Positions 9,378 to 18,413 of a DNA stretch of 64,000 bases are shown here, in pieces; the first letter of the stretch is position 1; each line of letters begins with the position of its first letter. The notes beneath the pieces were generated by a model, which was given only the letters and a program-made list of their open reading frames with translations, ran no database searches and was not told the origin of the DNA. This DNA is from a bacterium. GTDB taxonomy: Bacteria; Cyanobacteriota; Vampirovibrionia; Gastranaerophilales; Gastranaerophilaceae. Where the stretch lies: the NCBI GenBank assembly GCA_017478515.1, contig JAFVDH010000022.1:1-64000 (forward strand), in the 5' to 3' direction. The position numbers and the translations under genes were made by a program.

Positions 9378-10460
9378 TTAGTTATTCTCCTTCGATATTA
9401 ATTCCTCATTTTCTTCTTCTTTTTTTTCTTTTATATTTCTTACATATAATTCATCAAGCAAAACACAAATTGTTGCCGCCATTGCAGGGCCAAAAAGTAC
9501 TCCGATAAAACCGAAATATTTTCCGCCTAAAATTAATGACAAGAATATGATTGTCGGATGTAAATCCATTAGTTTGCTGAAAGCATAGGGTCTAACCAAA
9601 TTATTTTCTATAAGTTGTGCTGCAACCATAATAATAAGGGTTGTAATAAGCACTTTTGCTCCAAATTCATAAACACCAATTAAACAAATCACGATTGCGA
9701 TAGCAGGGCCAACAACAGGAATTATATCCAAAATTGCGGCTATAATCGCAATAGAAATTGCATAAGGATTTTGTAGAATTAATAAACCGACTGCATTTAC
9801 AACAAAAACACTTAATACTGCCATTGTTTGTGCGAATACATATCCGCCCATTTTTGATGATATGCTGTCAATAATTTCTTCCGTTCTGTCTTTTATGTTC
9901 GCAGGAAAATATTTTAAAACAGTTTCTTTAATGTTCTTTTTATCTTGCATAAAGAAAAACAAAAAGATTAAACCAGTCAAACAATATGCAAAACTTGAAC
10001 CCATGCCTTTCATTAATTCTGTAACATAATCTATCACACTTTCGGTAGAATTTGCCATAGATGCTGTTATTCCGTCAAAGTCTATTTTAGTTATGCCCAT
10101 TGCTTGAAATAGAGCACTGCCCTTAATAGCTTCATCTAAATTTTTAACATAATTTGGATATTCTTTAATTAATTCACTAATTTGGTATGCGCCCAACATA
10201 AAGATAAAAGCAAGTAATAGACCTAATATAGACAATGCACCAAATAAAACTATACATGAAGCAACAGGTCTTGGCATTTTCTTTTCTAATTTGTCAACAA
10301 TGGGATTTAATGAGCATGCAAATACCAATGAGATAAATAGCATTATTGCTACATCTACGTTTGTGAACATAAAAAATAAAAAAAGTACCGTAAAAAAGCC
10401 AAAAAGAATGGTATTAATTGAAATTTCATTATTAAATAGTCTTATCATATTCTCACCCAT
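9378..10460 (-). CDS. AI-2E/PerM-family membrane transporter
   Basis: A polytopic protein of the AI-2 exporter (PerM/YdiK/YtvI) family. It shows N-terminal helix pairs, a long periplasmic/cytosolic segment (about 90-185), and the conserved C-terminal block with PVVGPAIA, the NNLVRP motif and LHPTIIFLSLILGG. Substrates of the family range from AI-2 to sodium ions, so the function is open. I place the start at the ATG at 10460, preceded by AGGA at 6 bp; a TTG further upstream (10511) keeps the frame open but lacks a ribosome site. An ATG at 10448 is also possible. Length from 10460 is 360 aa. Confidence 0.85.
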   Translation of the reverse strand: MGENMIRLFNNEISINTILFGFFTVLFLFFMFTNVDVAIMLFISLVFACSLNPIVDKLEKKMPRPVASCIVLFGALSILGLLLAFIFMLGAYQISELIKEYPNYVKNLDEAIKGSALFQAMGITKIDFDGITASMANSTESVIDYVTELMKGMGSSFAYCLTGLIFLFFFMQDKKNIKETVLKYFPANIKDRTEEIIDSISSKMGGYVFAQTMAVLSVFVVNAVGLLILQNPYAISIAIIAAILDIIPVVGPAIAIVICLIGVYEFGAKVLITTLIIMVAAQLIENNLVRPYAFSKLMDLHPTIIFLSLILGGKYFGFIGVLFGPAMAATICVLLDELYVRNIKEKKEEENEELISKENN

Positions 10461-10647
10461 TATATATCCTAACAACACAGTAATAATATACCAAACATGA
10501 TTATTGTTCAAATTATATTCAGTAATGGTTTAAATACGACTTTGGACTATTGTAATGTTTTATATCTTCAAAATTTATATTGTTTGGTTATAATTCTCAT
10601 ACATAGAATCAAATTAAAAAAAATGTACACAGAATGTACAAAAAAAA

Positions 10648-10721
10648 TAGCTGGAGACAGATTCGAACTGTCGACCTTTCGGGTATGAGCCGAACGCTCT
10701 CACCAACTGAGCTACCCAGCC
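10648..10721 (-). tRNA. tRNA-Met (anticodon CAT)
   Basis: Read on the minus strand this folds as a tRNA. The acceptor starts GGCTGGG and closes with two G-U pairs, the D arm contains GCTCAGTTGGTGAGAGC, the anticodon arm is TTCGG-CTCATAC-CCGAA, and the T loop is TTCGAAT. The discriminator is A73 and CCA is not encoded. A run of seven T follows at once and can serve as terminator. The CAT anticodon could be elongator Met or lysidine-type Ile; the anticodon arm favours elongator Met. No other gene was seen between 10461 and 10647. Confidence 0.93.
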
Positions 10722-10766
10722 ATTTATTTTTTTTATTTAATTGTCAATTTTGTTCTGGTACTCCCT

Positions 10767-10806
10767 GGTATGAGCCGAACGCTCTCGCCAACTGAGCTAC
10801 CGTGCC
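10767..10806 (-). pseudogene. truncated tRNA copy (5' half with CAT anticodon)
   Basis: This 40-nt stretch repeats the 5' half of the neighbouring tRNA-Met: from the D arm through the anticodon CAT and ATACC it differs at only one base (GTTGGC for GTTGGT), while the acceptor 5' strand is changed (GGCACGG). After ATACC similarity stops and no T arm or acceptor 3' strand follows. It lies 45 bp upstream of the intact tRNA on the same strand, so a common transcript would carry both. Confidence 0.75.
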
Positions 10807-10877
10807 ATCCGTTTACATTACGTAAGTTAATTTTTACATAAATATTTTTATTTTTCAAGAACTTTTTATTTCTTTCT

Positions 10878-11354
10878 TTACAATCCTTTCAATCTTTCAT
10901 CAGGATTTGTTATACTTGTTATTCTCAAACCAAAGTTATCCTCTATTACGACAACTTCGCCATTTGCTATAAGTTTTCCGTTTGCATATAATTCAACAGG
11001 CTCTCCGGCAACTTTTTCCAGTTCTATAATTGAGCCTTTAGTTAATTCCAAAACTTTTTTTATAGGTAAAACAGCTCTTCCTAATTCAACAGTTAATTGA
11101 AGTTTAACATCCATAAGAATATCCAGGTTTTTATTTGCTTCACCCGACATTTGAGTGGTATCCTCAAAAGATGCAAATTTTACAGGCTGCACCGTAACAG
11201 ATTCCGATGTATCCGCAACGGTTTGACCTGTTATATCTTCCTCAAAAGCTTTTGCTTCCATTTCATCAATTTCTTCCTGAATCAATTCTTTATCTTCATC
11301 ATCATTTAAATTTAATTCATCCAGCATATTCTTTTCGTTATCATCACCAAGCAT
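10878..11354 (-). CDS. fliN: flagellar motor switch protein FliN
   Basis: A 158-aa C-ring protein. Residues 1-75 are acidic and of low complexity; residues about 78-155 are the SpoA/FliN domain, with MDVKLQLTVELGRAVLPIKK, the turn LELTKGSIIEL and the end NFGLRITSI. It is the last gene of motA-motB-fliL-fliM-fliN, 15 bp after fliM. FliN and FliM build the cytoplasmic switch that binds phosphorylated CheY and sets rotation direction. An AGAGGAAAA ribosome site precedes the ATG. Confidence 0.92.
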   Translation of the reverse strand: MLGDDNEKNMLDELNLNDDEDKELIQEEIDEMEAKAFEEDITGQTVADTSESVTVQPVKFASFEDTTQMSGEANKNLDILMDVKLQLTVELGRAVLPIKKVLELTKGSIIELEKVAGEPVELYANGKLIANGEVVVIEDNFGLRITSITNPDERLKGL

Positions 11355-11369
11355 ATGTTTTCCTCTTTC

Positions 11370-12368
11370 TTATATAAAATCTTTCAAAAATTCAGTCTGT
11401 GCATCGTAAATATCAGATATTTTAACGCATATTTTATTTTTTCTTGTACCGGGACGAGCAAAAAATTTCTTTTCATTGTTAATCTTTACAACTAAATCAT
11501 CAGAAGTTTTATTATCCAATCTGATAATATCGCCCTCTTTCAAGTCCAAAAATTCTTCAAGAGTAATTTCAGTTGAACCAAATAGAACATTTACATCGAC
11601 AGTAGAAGTGTTCAATTTTTGAATCATTTTTTGGCGTTCTTCAGTAGTAGCAACAATACCTTTTGTTTGAAAAATATGTTGAGCAGATAAACTGCCAATT
11701 ACGTTTTCCAAAACAGGATAAGGAAAACACAAACTTAACAAGCCAAAATATTTACCTGCAATTTGAACCTCAAAAGTAATCAAAGCAACAATTTCTCCGG
11801 CACTTGCCACTTGAACCATTTGATAGCTGCTATCCAAACCAATAAGTTCACCCTGAACAGGTAAAATATTACTCCATGTATTTTCTACAGTTTTAATAAT
11901 TTTTTCTAAAACTTTTTTAGCAAGAGCGTCTTCAACAACAGTTAGCTCTCTCTGCTTGTTTTCGCTAAGACCGGAACCTCCCAGCATACGGTCTACAATA
12001 CAAGATAAAACTTCAAAACTTGTTCCCAAAAGTATTTGCCCCGGAAGAGGTTTTAATTCAAAAATTCCGATAGTAAACGGCGAAGGCATCGAACGAATAA
12101 ATTCATCATAAGTAAGCTGGTCAGTGGATACCACGTCAATTTCAACACGCATACGCAAATACGCAGTTAATACAAGTGAAATTTGTCTTGAAAATTCTCT
12201 GTGCAAATCCTGCAATGCTCTTAAATGATCTTTTGAAAACTTATCAGGTCTTTTAAAATTGTATAATTTATAAGACTTTTTCAAATCAGATTCATCACCA
12301 AAACCGGCAAAAGAATCGCTTAAATCATCGGATATTCCATTGTTATCATAATTATATGATGAACTCAA
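11370..12368 (-). CDS. fliM: flagellar motor switch protein FliM
   Basis: A 332-aa FliM: disordered N-terminus with a SDDLSDSFAGF segment that may act as the CheY-binding peptide, a CheC-like middle domain with GGSGLSE (about 130), and a C-terminal SpoA domain (about 255-330, LNTSTVDVNVLFGSTEITLEEFLDLKEGD in two parts). The start is TTG at 12368: AAAGGG precedes it at suitable spacing and no in-frame ATG occurs until about residue 70. It lies 18 bp after fliL. Confidence 0.92.
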   Translation of the reverse strand: MSSSYNYDNNGISDDLSDSFAGFGDESDLKKSYKLYNFKRPDKFSKDHLRALQDLHREFSRQISLVLTAYLRMRVEIDVVSTDQLTYDEFIRSMPSPFTIGIFELKPLPGQILLGTSFEVLSCIVDRMLGGSGLSENKQRELTVVEDALAKKVLEKIIKTVENTWSNILPVQGELIGLDSSYQMVQVASAGEIVALITFEVQIAGKYFGLLSLCFPYPVLENVIGSLSAQHIFQTKGIVATTEERQKMIQKLNTSTVDVNVLFGSTEITLEEFLDLKEGDIIRLDNKTSDDLVVKINNEKKFFARPGTRKNKICVKISDIYDAQTEFLKDFI

Positions 12369-12386
12369 TTTTACTTACAACCCTTT

Positions 12387-13031
12387 CTACTGAATAATAA
12401 ACTGTCCGAAACTAACACGTATAACTTCTCTGGTGCCAGCAAAAATTGCATTAACATCCTGTGCAATCTGTTCTTTTACTAATTCTTTACCGGCAGTAGT
12501 CGAAACTTCAGAAGAAGTTTTACTAGATAAATTAGTAAGTATAGCATCTCTAATAGCAGGCTTATATTGAGCCATTTCCATCTCGATAGCTTTCATCGGG
12601 TCAACCGGAGCAGCCTCTCCATGACCATGACCACCGCCGCCTTCCGCAGGTTGTGCAGACAAATCCGGATCTGTCGGAAGCTTAGATAATTCTAAAGCAA
12701 CATTGGCCTTTAAATATCTTTTTTGGTCAGCATCAGCCAAATTCAATACAAAATCTCCAAGGTCAACAATTATACCTTTTTCTACCTGTTCTTCTTCTTC
12801 ATCAGCAGCATCTTCTGTCTCTTCAGACTGCGTATTTTGCTGTAATTTTGCACCTAATAAATTATCAATCAAAATATAATTTAAGCCGAGAAATACTATT
12901 CCGCCAAAAATCATTGATATAATAACAATCAATACCATTTTTATATTTGAATCAAGAGGAACTTTTTTTGCTTTTTCATCATCCTCATTACCTTGAGGTT
13001 TTGTTTCTCTTGGTGCTGTCGGTTTAGCCAT
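12387..13031 (-). CDS. fliL: flagellar basal body-associated protein FliL
   Basis: A 214-aa single-span protein: charged cytoplasmic N-terminus, membrane helix at about 30-53, an acidic linker (EETEDAADEEEEQ), then the FliL periplasmic domain beginning VDLGDFVLNLAD and ending in VSFGQFIIQ. FliL rings surround the MotAB stator and help torque. Unusual is a Gly/His insert (GGGGHGHG, about 140-147) that could bind metal. It stands 23 bp after motB in the motor operon. Confidence 0.92.
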   Translation of the reverse strand: MAKPTAPRETKPQGNEDDEKAKKVPLDSNIKMVLIVIISMIFGGIVFLGLNYILIDNLLGAKLQQNTQSEETEDAADEEEEQVEKGIIVDLGDFVLNLADADQKRYLKANVALELSKLPTDPDLSAQPAEGGGGHGHGEAAPVDPMKAIEMEMAQYKPAIRDAILTNLSSKTSSEVSTTAGKELVKEQIAQDVNAIFAGTREVIRVSFGQFIIQ

Positions 13032-13054
13032 ATATCTTCTCCATTCTGTTCTGA

Positions 13055-13687
13055 CTATTTCAAAATAATTATATCAACTCTTCGGTTCAAAAGTCGTCCA
13101 CCACTTGATGTATTATCTGCAATCGGCATATATTCACCATAACCCGCAGCAGACAGACGTTGAGGAACAATTTTCCCTGTTCTTAAGATATAACCTATAA
13201 TATTTGTAGCTCTGGCTGTAGATAATTCCCAGTTAGACGGATATTCTTTTGTATTTATTGGCGTAGAATCGGTATGACCCTCCACAAGAACTTTATTATC
13301 GACTTGAGCCAGCACATCTATCACCTCGTTTAAAGTTTTAGATGCATTCTTCTTTATTATAGCAGAACCCTCATCAAACAGTATACTATCATTCATACGT
13401 ACAATCAAGCCACGATTATCTTTTACGAGTTTTACAGAAGAATTTTCACCTAAAATTTTGTTTAATTCCTGCATCAAATCATCTACACTTTTAGTCGGTA
13501 CATTTGCAGCATTTTCAACTACTTTGAGATTATTTTCTTCGATTATTTTTGCTTGATATTTTGTAACATTTTGTGATATAGCAAACATAACCATAAACAA
13601 AGCCAAAAGCATGGTTACAAAATCAGAATAAGATACAACCCATCTGTTAATATAATCTTTTGAATTTGAATAATAATCGTTACGCAT
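13055..13687 (-). CDS. motB: flagellar stator protein MotB
   Basis: A 210-aa stator subunit with a short cytoplasmic N-terminus, one membrane helix (about 17-40) carrying the proton-accepting Asp22 in SYSDFVTML, a plug/linker region and an OmpA-like peptidoglycan-binding domain (VEGHTDSTPI, NWELSTARA, GYGEYMP, NRRVDIII). It is shorter than enteric MotB (about 300 aa) but all key parts are present. The gap to motA is 3 bp. Function as a proton-driven stator with MotA is inferred from the conserved Asp. Confidence 0.93.
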   Translation of the reverse strand: MRNDYYSNSKDYINRWVVSYSDFVTMLLALFMVMFAISQNVTKYQAKIIEENNLKVVENAANVPTKSVDDLMQELNKILGENSSVKLVKDNRGLIVRMNDSILFDEGSAIIKKNASKTLNEVIDVLAQVDNKVLVEGHTDSTPINTKEYPSNWELSTARATNIIGYILRTGKIVPQRLSAAGYGEYMPIADNTSSGGRLLNRRVDIIILK

Positions 13688-13690
13688 TCT

Positions 13691-14464
13691 CTAGACAAGA
13701 GCCTCCATAGGTTTTCTGTTATGGTATTTCAAGTATGCGATAAGTTTTTCTTCTACAATAGCAGGATTTTCTTGCATCATTATTGATATAACCCCCTGAA
13801 GCATAACTTCTTTTAAAAGAATTCTTTCTCGAGTTTTGTGTTTTAAGTTTCCAGCAATAGGTAAGAAAATTAAATTAGCAAATCCGACACCATATAGAGT
13901 AGAAACAAAAGCCGTAGCAATTCCAATACCTAATAATTCAAAGTTATTTATATCTTTCATAACTTGAATTAACCCCATAACAGCACCAACAATACCAAAA
14001 GTAGGTGCGTAACCGCCTAAAGATTCAAAAACCCTTGAATTTATAAGTTCCTCTTCTTCTTCATAAGAAATTTCAGAAGTTAAAATATCATAAAGCAGTT
14101 GAGGATTATTCAAATCTAAAGCAAGCTGTAGAGCTCTTGCCAAAAAAGAATCCGAAACCTTATCAACAAGTCCCTGTAAAGCAAATATTCCATTCTTTCT
14201 TGCAAAATAAGAAATTTGAACTATTTCCTTAATAATTTGTTCACTTTTATTTTCAGATTTAATAAAAACATCTTTTAAAGATTTTAAAGCACCAAACACA
14301 ATATTCCAATTAAAATTTAGTAATATAGCACAAAAACTTCCTCCGATAACAATAAAAAATGCTGTCGGCTGAATAAACATATCTAAAGATGCACCCTCAA
14401 ACTTTTGAGTCGCAAAAACAAGTACTATACCAAAAATTAATGCAAATACTGCGGTAAAATTCAC
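13691..14464 (-). CDS. motA: flagellar stator protein MotA
   Basis: A 257-aa four-helix membrane protein. Helices fall at about 2-18, 30-50, 145-168 and 178-200, with the large cytoplasmic loop between helices 2 and 3 that contacts FliG. Motifs FIQPTAFFIVIGGSF and the GGYAPTFGIVGAVMG block match the MotA/ExbB family, and the operon partner motB makes ExbB unlikely. An AGGAGGATA ribosome site precedes the ATG. It starts the motor operon, about 100 bp downstream of the terminator that closes the ribosomal cluster. Confidence 0.93.
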   Translation of the reverse strand: MNFTAVFALIFGIVLVFATQKFEGASLDMFIQPTAFFIVIGGSFCAILLNFNWNIVFGALKSLKDVFIKSENKSEQIIKEIVQISYFARKNGIFALQGLVDKVSDSFLARALQLALDLNNPQLLYDILTSEISYEEEEELINSRVFESLGGYAPTFGIVGAVMGLIQVMKDINNFELLGIGIATAFVSTLYGVGFANLIFLPIAGNLKHKTRERILLKEVMLQGVISIMMQENPAIVEEKLIAYLKYHNRKPMEALV

Positions 14465-14555
14465 AATATCCTCCTTAAAAACCCCTTATTATAATTATAT
14501 AATCACATGTTTTTACAAAAAAGGTATCATCTAAATATAGGATATTATTACAAAA

Positions 14556-14605
14556 CAATAAATAAAGCGGAAGACATCCATTATTGGATGTCTTCCGCTT
14601 TATTT
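14556..14605 (-). terminator. strong terminator at end of the ribosomal cluster
   Basis: A perfect 21-bp inverted repeat (14560-14580 with 14585-14605) closes on TTAT and on the minus strand runs into a T-rich tail. It starts 20 bp after the rplR stop, so it ends the rpsJ-rplR transcript and insulates motA. Confidence 0.9.
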
Positions 14606-14624
14606 AGGACATAATAAATAATTC

Positions 14625-14993
14625 TTAGAAGTTCAAACCTGCTTCTCTTGCAGCATCAGCTAAAGCTTGAATTCTTCCGTGGTATAAAAATCCGCCTCTA
14701 TCAAATACCACATCGTTAATACCTGCCTTTAAGGCTCTTTCTGCAACAGTTTTACCAACAACTTTTGCAGCTTCAATATTACCGCCATGGTTTAAGGTTT
14801 CTTTCAATTCTTTATCCAACGAAGATGCTGATGCCAATGTTACATGTTTTGTATCATCAATAACTTGTGCATAGATATGTTTAGTACTTCTATACACTGC
14901 CAATCTTGGAGCTTCAGATGTTCCTTGAACTTTTACACGAATTGTTTGATGTCTTTTTCTTATTTTTGTTTTTCTTACTTCTTGTTTAATCAT
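14625..14993 (-). CDS. rplR: 50S ribosomal protein L18
   Basis: A 122-aa 5S-rRNA-binding protein of the central protuberance. It shows the basic N-terminus ([13 protein letters not shown]), the [18 protein letters not shown] signature and the end [17 protein letters not shown]. Length is normal. It is the last gene of the cluster: a terminator follows instead of rpsE. The gap to rplF is unusually long (149 bp) and can form a weak hairpin (CTTGAA/TTCAAG). An AAAGGAG ribosome site precedes the ATG. Confidence 0.97.
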   Translation of the reverse strand: MIKQEVRKTKIRKRHQTIRVKVQGTSEAPRLAVYRSTKHIYAQVIDDTKHVTLASASSLDKELKETLNHGGNIEAAKVVGKTVAERALKAGINDVVFDRGGFLYHGRIQALADAAREAGLNF

Positions 14994-15142
14994 TATTTTC
15001 TCCTTTACCTAAACCTTCTTGAATAAAACTTTACTTCAAGGGTTTTTTATGGGCTGTTATGTTTTAACTATAAATTGATACATATTTATTTTCAAGTAAA
15101 AAAATAAAATCTTTTATAAACCTGAAAAAATATATCAAAAAA

Positions 15143-15682
15143 CTATTTTTTACCAGCTTTACCGGCTTTACGTCTGATGTATTCACCTTCGTATTTAACA
15201 CCTTTTCCTTTATAAACTTCAGGTGGACGTTTGCTTCTGATTAAGGCTGCAACATCTCCAACAGTTTGCTTATTTGAACCCTTAACAGAAATTTTTGTAT
15301 TTGCCTCAACAGCAATTGTAATACCTTCAGGCGGTTCAACTAATATAGGGTGAGAATAACCTAAAACAAGGTTAAGATTTTTACCTTCCATATTAGCACG
15401 ATAACCAACACCAACGATTTCTAATTTTTTTTCAAAACCATCTTTTACACCTGTTACAGCATTTGCAACAAGAGTTCTTGATAAACCGTGTAATGCATTT
15501 GTTTTTCTTTCATCATTAACAGGTGTCAAGATAATGTGATTATCTTCAATTTTTATTGAAATTTCAGGTCTAACTTCAACAACTTCAGTTCCGTTTGGCC
15601 CTTTTGCAGTTACTACCTGACCATCAATTTTAACTTCAACGCCTGATGGAATTTCTATTGGTAATTTTCCGATACGTGACAT
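15143..15682 (-). CDS. rplF: 50S ribosomal protein L6
   Basis: A 179-aa large-subunit protein near the factor-binding site. Two L6 domains are present: the N-terminal [11 protein letters not shown] and [14 protein letters not shown], and the C-terminal [20 protein letters not shown] with the end [20 protein letters not shown]. Length is as usual. A 122-bp gap separates it from rpsH. Confidence 0.97.
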   Translation of the reverse strand: MSRIGKLPIEIPSGVEVKIDGQVVTAKGPNGTEVVEVRPEISIKIEDNHIILTPVNDERKTNALHGLSRTLVANAVTGVKDGFEKKLEIVGVGYRANMEGKNLNLVLGYSHPILVEPPEGITIAVEANTKISVKGSNKQTVGDVAALIRSKRPPEVYKGKGVKYEGEYIRRKAGKAGKK

Positions 15683-15762
15683 TTTAATTTCTCCTTATAG
15701 GTATATTTATTACATAACATTTAAGCTTTTCTACCAATTACACTTAAATATTTTAAAACAAA

Positions 15763-15784
15763 AGACTTACCGTTAGATAAGCCT
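15763..15784 (-). promoter_or_regulatory. hairpin between rpsH and rplF, possible attenuator
   Basis: On the minus strand a 7-bp stem (AGGCTTA with TAAGTCT, one G-U pair) is followed by TTTTGTTTT. It looks like a weak intrinsic terminator inside the operon and could lower expression of rplF and rplR. Stem strength is marginal. Confidence 0.35.
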
Positions 15785-15804
15785 TTCAGACTTTTATAAA
15801 ATAA

Positions 15805-16200
15805 CTACCAAACGTAGCAAATAATTTCGCCGCCGATATTTTCTTTACGAGCTTTTCTATCTGTTAAAAGACCTTTGCTTGTAGAAATAATTGCAATACC
15901 TAAACCACCTAATACTTGAGGTAACTTTTTAGATTTACAATAAGTTCTTAAACCCGGAGTTGAAATTCTTTGTAAATTTGTAATTACAGGCTTTTTCTTA
16001 TCAGTATATTTTAAAGTAATATTAATTGCTTTAAACTTGCCCTTTTCAACAATGGCATAATCTTCGATAAAACCTTCTTCTTTCAATAATTTAGCCAACT
16101 CAATTTTTAACTTAGAAGCAGGAACTTCTACCGAATCATGAGAAACAGTATTAGCGTTTCTAATTCTTGTTAGCATATCTGCTATTGGATCTGTATTCAT
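15805..16200 (-). CDS. rpsH: 30S ribosomal protein S8
   Basis: A 131-aa 16S-rRNA-binding protein. It begins [14 protein letters not shown] and carries [17 protein letters not shown] and the C-terminal [13 protein letters not shown] signature. In enterics S8 represses its own operon by binding mRNA; no such site is evident here. It follows rpsN by 90 bp. Confidence 0.97.
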   Translation of the reverse strand: MNTDPIADMLTRIRNANTVSHDSVEVPASKLKIELAKLLKEEGFIEDYAIVEKGKFKAINITLKYTDKKKPVITNLQRISTPGLRTYCKSKKLPQVLGGLGIAIISTSKGLLTDRKARKENIGGEIICYVW

Positions 16201-16290
16201 TTTTTCTTCCTTTATATTGCTACTTACTTGAACTATTCAAGCAGTATAGTCCTACATTTTTAGAAAATTCAAATATAATTAGCAGCCAAA

Positions 16291-16497
16291 CTACCAGCTT
16301 GCTTTGGTAACACCAGGTAACAAACCTTGGTGAGCCATTTTTCTTAAGCAAATTCTGCAAATACCGAAGTCTCTGTGATAACCGTGAGGACGACCACAAA
16401 TACTGCATCTGTTATGTAATCTAACAGTAGGATATTTACCTTTTGCTGCCAATTCTCTTCTTGTATTTTCTTTATTTATCATCGCTTTTTTAGCCAC
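16291..16497 (-). CDS. rpsN: 30S ribosomal protein S14 (zinc-binding form)
   Basis: A 68-aa S14 of the short, zinc-containing type: C-x2-C ([10 protein letters not shown]) and a second C-x2-C (CRICLRK) flank the conserved HRDFGI. It is about 7 residues longer than the usual 61-aa form, with a slightly extended N-terminus ([11 protein letters not shown]). An AAAGGAG ribosome site precedes the ATG. It sits between rplE and rpsH as expected. Confidence 0.96.
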   Translation of the reverse strand: MAKKAMINKENTRRELAAKGKYPTVRLHNRCSICGRPHGYHRDFGICRICLRKMAHQGLLPGVTKASW

Positions 16498-16564
16498 GAT
16501 TTTCTCCTTTATATTTACTTATTTTCTTTTATACACTTTTAAAATTAAATACTAAAAATTCAGA

Positions 16565-17119
16565 TTATTTTAACCCCTTAAAAGGCATTCCCAATAATTT
16601 CAATAATTCTCTTGCTTCTTCATCGGTATTAGCTGTAGTAATAACAGAAATATTCATACCTTTTACCAAGTCAACTTCATCATATGAAATTTCAGGGAAC
16701 AAAGTTTGTTCTTTTAAGCCCAAAGTATAATTTCCTCTGCCGTCAAAACTTTTAGCACTAATACCACGGAAGTCACGAATTCTTGGTAAAACTACACAAA
16801 TTAATTTTTGCAAGAAATCATACATTCTTTCTCCACGGAGTGTAACCATAGCACCAACAGGCATACCCTCTCTTAATTTATAAGAAGCGATAGATTTTTT
16901 AGCCTTAGTTACTACAGATTTTTGACCTGCAATTTTAGTTAATTGAGCTTCAATTGCTTCAGCGATTTTTGAATTGTGAGATGCTTCACCAACACCCATA
17001 TTCAAAACAATTTTGTGAAGTTTCGGAATATTCATATCATTAGTATATCCGAATTTTTCTTTTAACGCTTTTTTTACTTCGTTATCGTATTTTTCTTTTA
17101 AGCTTTTTGTTACTGTCAT
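16565..17119 (-). CDS. rplE: 50S ribosomal protein L5
   Basis: A 184-aa 5S-rRNA-binding protein: [15 protein letters not shown], the [14 protein letters not shown] segment, [10 protein letters not shown] and [10 protein letters not shown] are all conserved. I start it at the ATG at 17119, preceded by AGAGGAAAG; an ATG 36 bp further upstream stays in frame but has no ribosome site and would add residues not usual for L5. Confidence 0.96.
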   Translation of the reverse strand: MTVTKSLKEKYDNEVKKALKEKFGYTNDMNIPKLHKIVLNMGVGEASHNSKIAEAIEAQLTKIAGQKSVVTKAKKSIASYKLREGMPVGAMVTLRGERMYDFLQKLICVVLPRIRDFRGISAKSFDGRGNYTLGLKEQTLFPEISYDEVDLVKGMNISVITTANTDEEARELLKLLGMPFKGLK

Positions 17120-17177
17120 TTTTCTTTCCTCTAATTCAAGATGGTTTTGTGCCAAGTTGAAAATTAATCAACTTGCA

Positions 17178-17513
17178 CTATACATCTAATTTTTCGCCGC
17201 ATTTTTTACAAACACGAACTTTTTTGTCGTCTCTTACTTCTATTTTTACTCTTGTAACTTTTTGGCAAGCCGGACAAACTATCATAACATTTGAACTGTC
17301 CAAAGGAGCTTCCATTTTAACAAGACCGCCTTGCACGCCAGCCATAGGATTAGGTCTTTGGGCTTTTGTTACCATGTTAGCACCTTCAACTACGACTTTA
17401 GATTCAGCAGGAATTGTTTTTGTTACGTTACCTGTTTTTCCTTTATCTTTTCCTGCGATAACCATTACTCTATCGCCGGTTTTTACTTGTAATTGTTTTT
17501 TCTTATCTGCCAT
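17178..17513 (-). CDS. rplX: 50S ribosomal protein L24 with zinc-ribbon tail
   Basis: A 111-aa assembly-initiator protein with the KOW motif (GDRVMVIAGKDKGKTG) near the N-terminus. The C-terminus carries CPAC and CKKCG about 20 residues apart, a zinc-ribbon pattern found in some but not all bacterial L24 proteins. An AGAAGGAAAA ribosome site precedes the ATG, 14 bp after rplN. Confidence 0.96.
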   Translation of the reverse strand: MADKKKQLQVKTGDRVMVIAGKDKGKTGNVTKTIPAESKVVVEGANMVTKAQRPNPMAGVQGGLVKMEAPLDSSNVMIVCPACQKVTRVKIEVRDDKKVRVCKKCGEKLDV

Positions 17514-17527
17514 TTCTTTTTTCCTTC

Positions 17528-17896
17528 TTAAATAACTTCAGGGGCTAGAGATACAATTTTCATAAAGTTTTTATCTCTTAATTCTCTTGCAACCGGGCCA
17601 AATACACGAGTTCCTCTTGGGTTGCCGTCTTTGTTGATAATTACAGCAGCATTTTCGTCAAATCTGATTACAGATCCGTCATTACGTTTTATATCTGCTT
17701 TTGTTCTTACAACAACTGCTTTTACAACTTCAGATTTTTTTACAGCCATATTTGGTGTTGCGTCTTTTACAGTTGCTACAATTACATCTCCTACATGAGC
17801 AAATTTCTTGTTTGAACTGCCCATTACACGGATACATAATAATTCTTTAGCTCCTGTATTATCTGCTACCGTTAATCTTGTTTCTTGTTGTATCAT
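17528..17896 (-). CDS. rplN: 50S ribosomal protein L14
   Basis: A 122-aa protein at the subunit interface, full length and well conserved: [18 protein letters not shown], the IRVMGSS turn, and [13 protein letters not shown] followed by the usual [10 protein letters not shown] end. It follows rpsQ by 59 bp in the standard gene order. Confidence 0.98.
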   Translation of the reverse strand: MIQQETRLTVADNTGAKELLCIRVMGSSNKKFAHVGDVIVATVKDATPNMAVKKSEVVKAVVVRTKADIKRNDGSVIRFDENAAVIINKDGNPRGTRVFGPVARELRDKNFMKIVSLAPEVI

Positions 17897-17955
17897 TGTT
17901 TTTTCCTTTTTATAGTCTTTCTTTTATTTAAATCCAAAAAAGCTTTAATTTCAAG

Positions 17956-18201
17956 CTATTTTTTCTTTTCTACTATACTTAGAACTGTCCAGCGTTTATC
18001 TCTTGATGATGGTTTAGATTCTATAATTCTAACTACATCGCCTTCTTCACATTGGTTTTGTTCATCATGAGCTTTATAGTTTGTTGTAGTTTCCATAATC
18101 TTTTTATATTTTGGGTGTGGATCGTATGTTGCAACTTTTACTACAACTGTTTTATCCATTTTTGTGCTTACTACGACACCTTGTCTTTCTTTCTTAGGCA
18201 T
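17956..18201 (-). CDS. rpsQ: 30S ribosomal protein S17
   Basis: An 81-aa primary 16S-rRNA-binding protein with the OB-fold signature [14 protein letters not shown], the HPKYKKIM segment and [18 protein letters not shown]. Its start overlaps the end of rpmC by 8 bp, implying coupled translation. Confidence 0.97.
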   Translation of the reverse strand: MPKKERQGVVVSTKMDKTVVVKVATYDPHPKYKKIMETTTNYKAHDEQNQCEEGDVVRIIESKPSSRDKRWTVLSIVEKKK

Positions 18202-18397
18202 TATTTACCTCTTTTTCTTTTTCCTTAATTACTGTCTTTGCTTGTGCAATATATTTTTTCGTTTTTTCTATTAAAGCTGTATTTTCCAATTTATGAGTAG
18301 CAAGTTGAATTCTTAAATCAAATAATTGTTTTTTGAAATCAACGATTGCACTTTTTAATTCGTCAACAGTTTTTTCGCGCATTTCTTGTAATTTCAT
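18194..18397 (-). CDS. rpmC: 50S ribosomal protein L29
   Basis: A 67-aa two-helix protein at the peptide tunnel exit: [14 protein letters not shown], then [16 protein letters not shown]. Length and position (between rplP and rpsQ) are standard. It overlaps rpsQ by 8 bp. Confidence 0.96.
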   Translation of the reverse strand: MKLQEMREKTVDELKSAIVDFKKQLFDLRIQLATHKLENTALIEKTKKYIAQAKTVIKEKEKEVNNA

Positions 18398-18413
18398 TTC
18401 TAATTTCCCTTAA

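Noticed and set aside
10767..10806. A second functional tRNA
   Set aside because: No T arm, variable loop or acceptor 3' strand follows the anticodon region.
16220..16408. 62-codon frame overlapping rpsN
   Set aside because: Same strand, shifted frame over S14; the S14 zinc motifs show which frame is coding.
17173..17535. 120-codon plus-strand frame opposite rplX
   Set aside because: Antisense to L24, whose KOW motif and length are normal.
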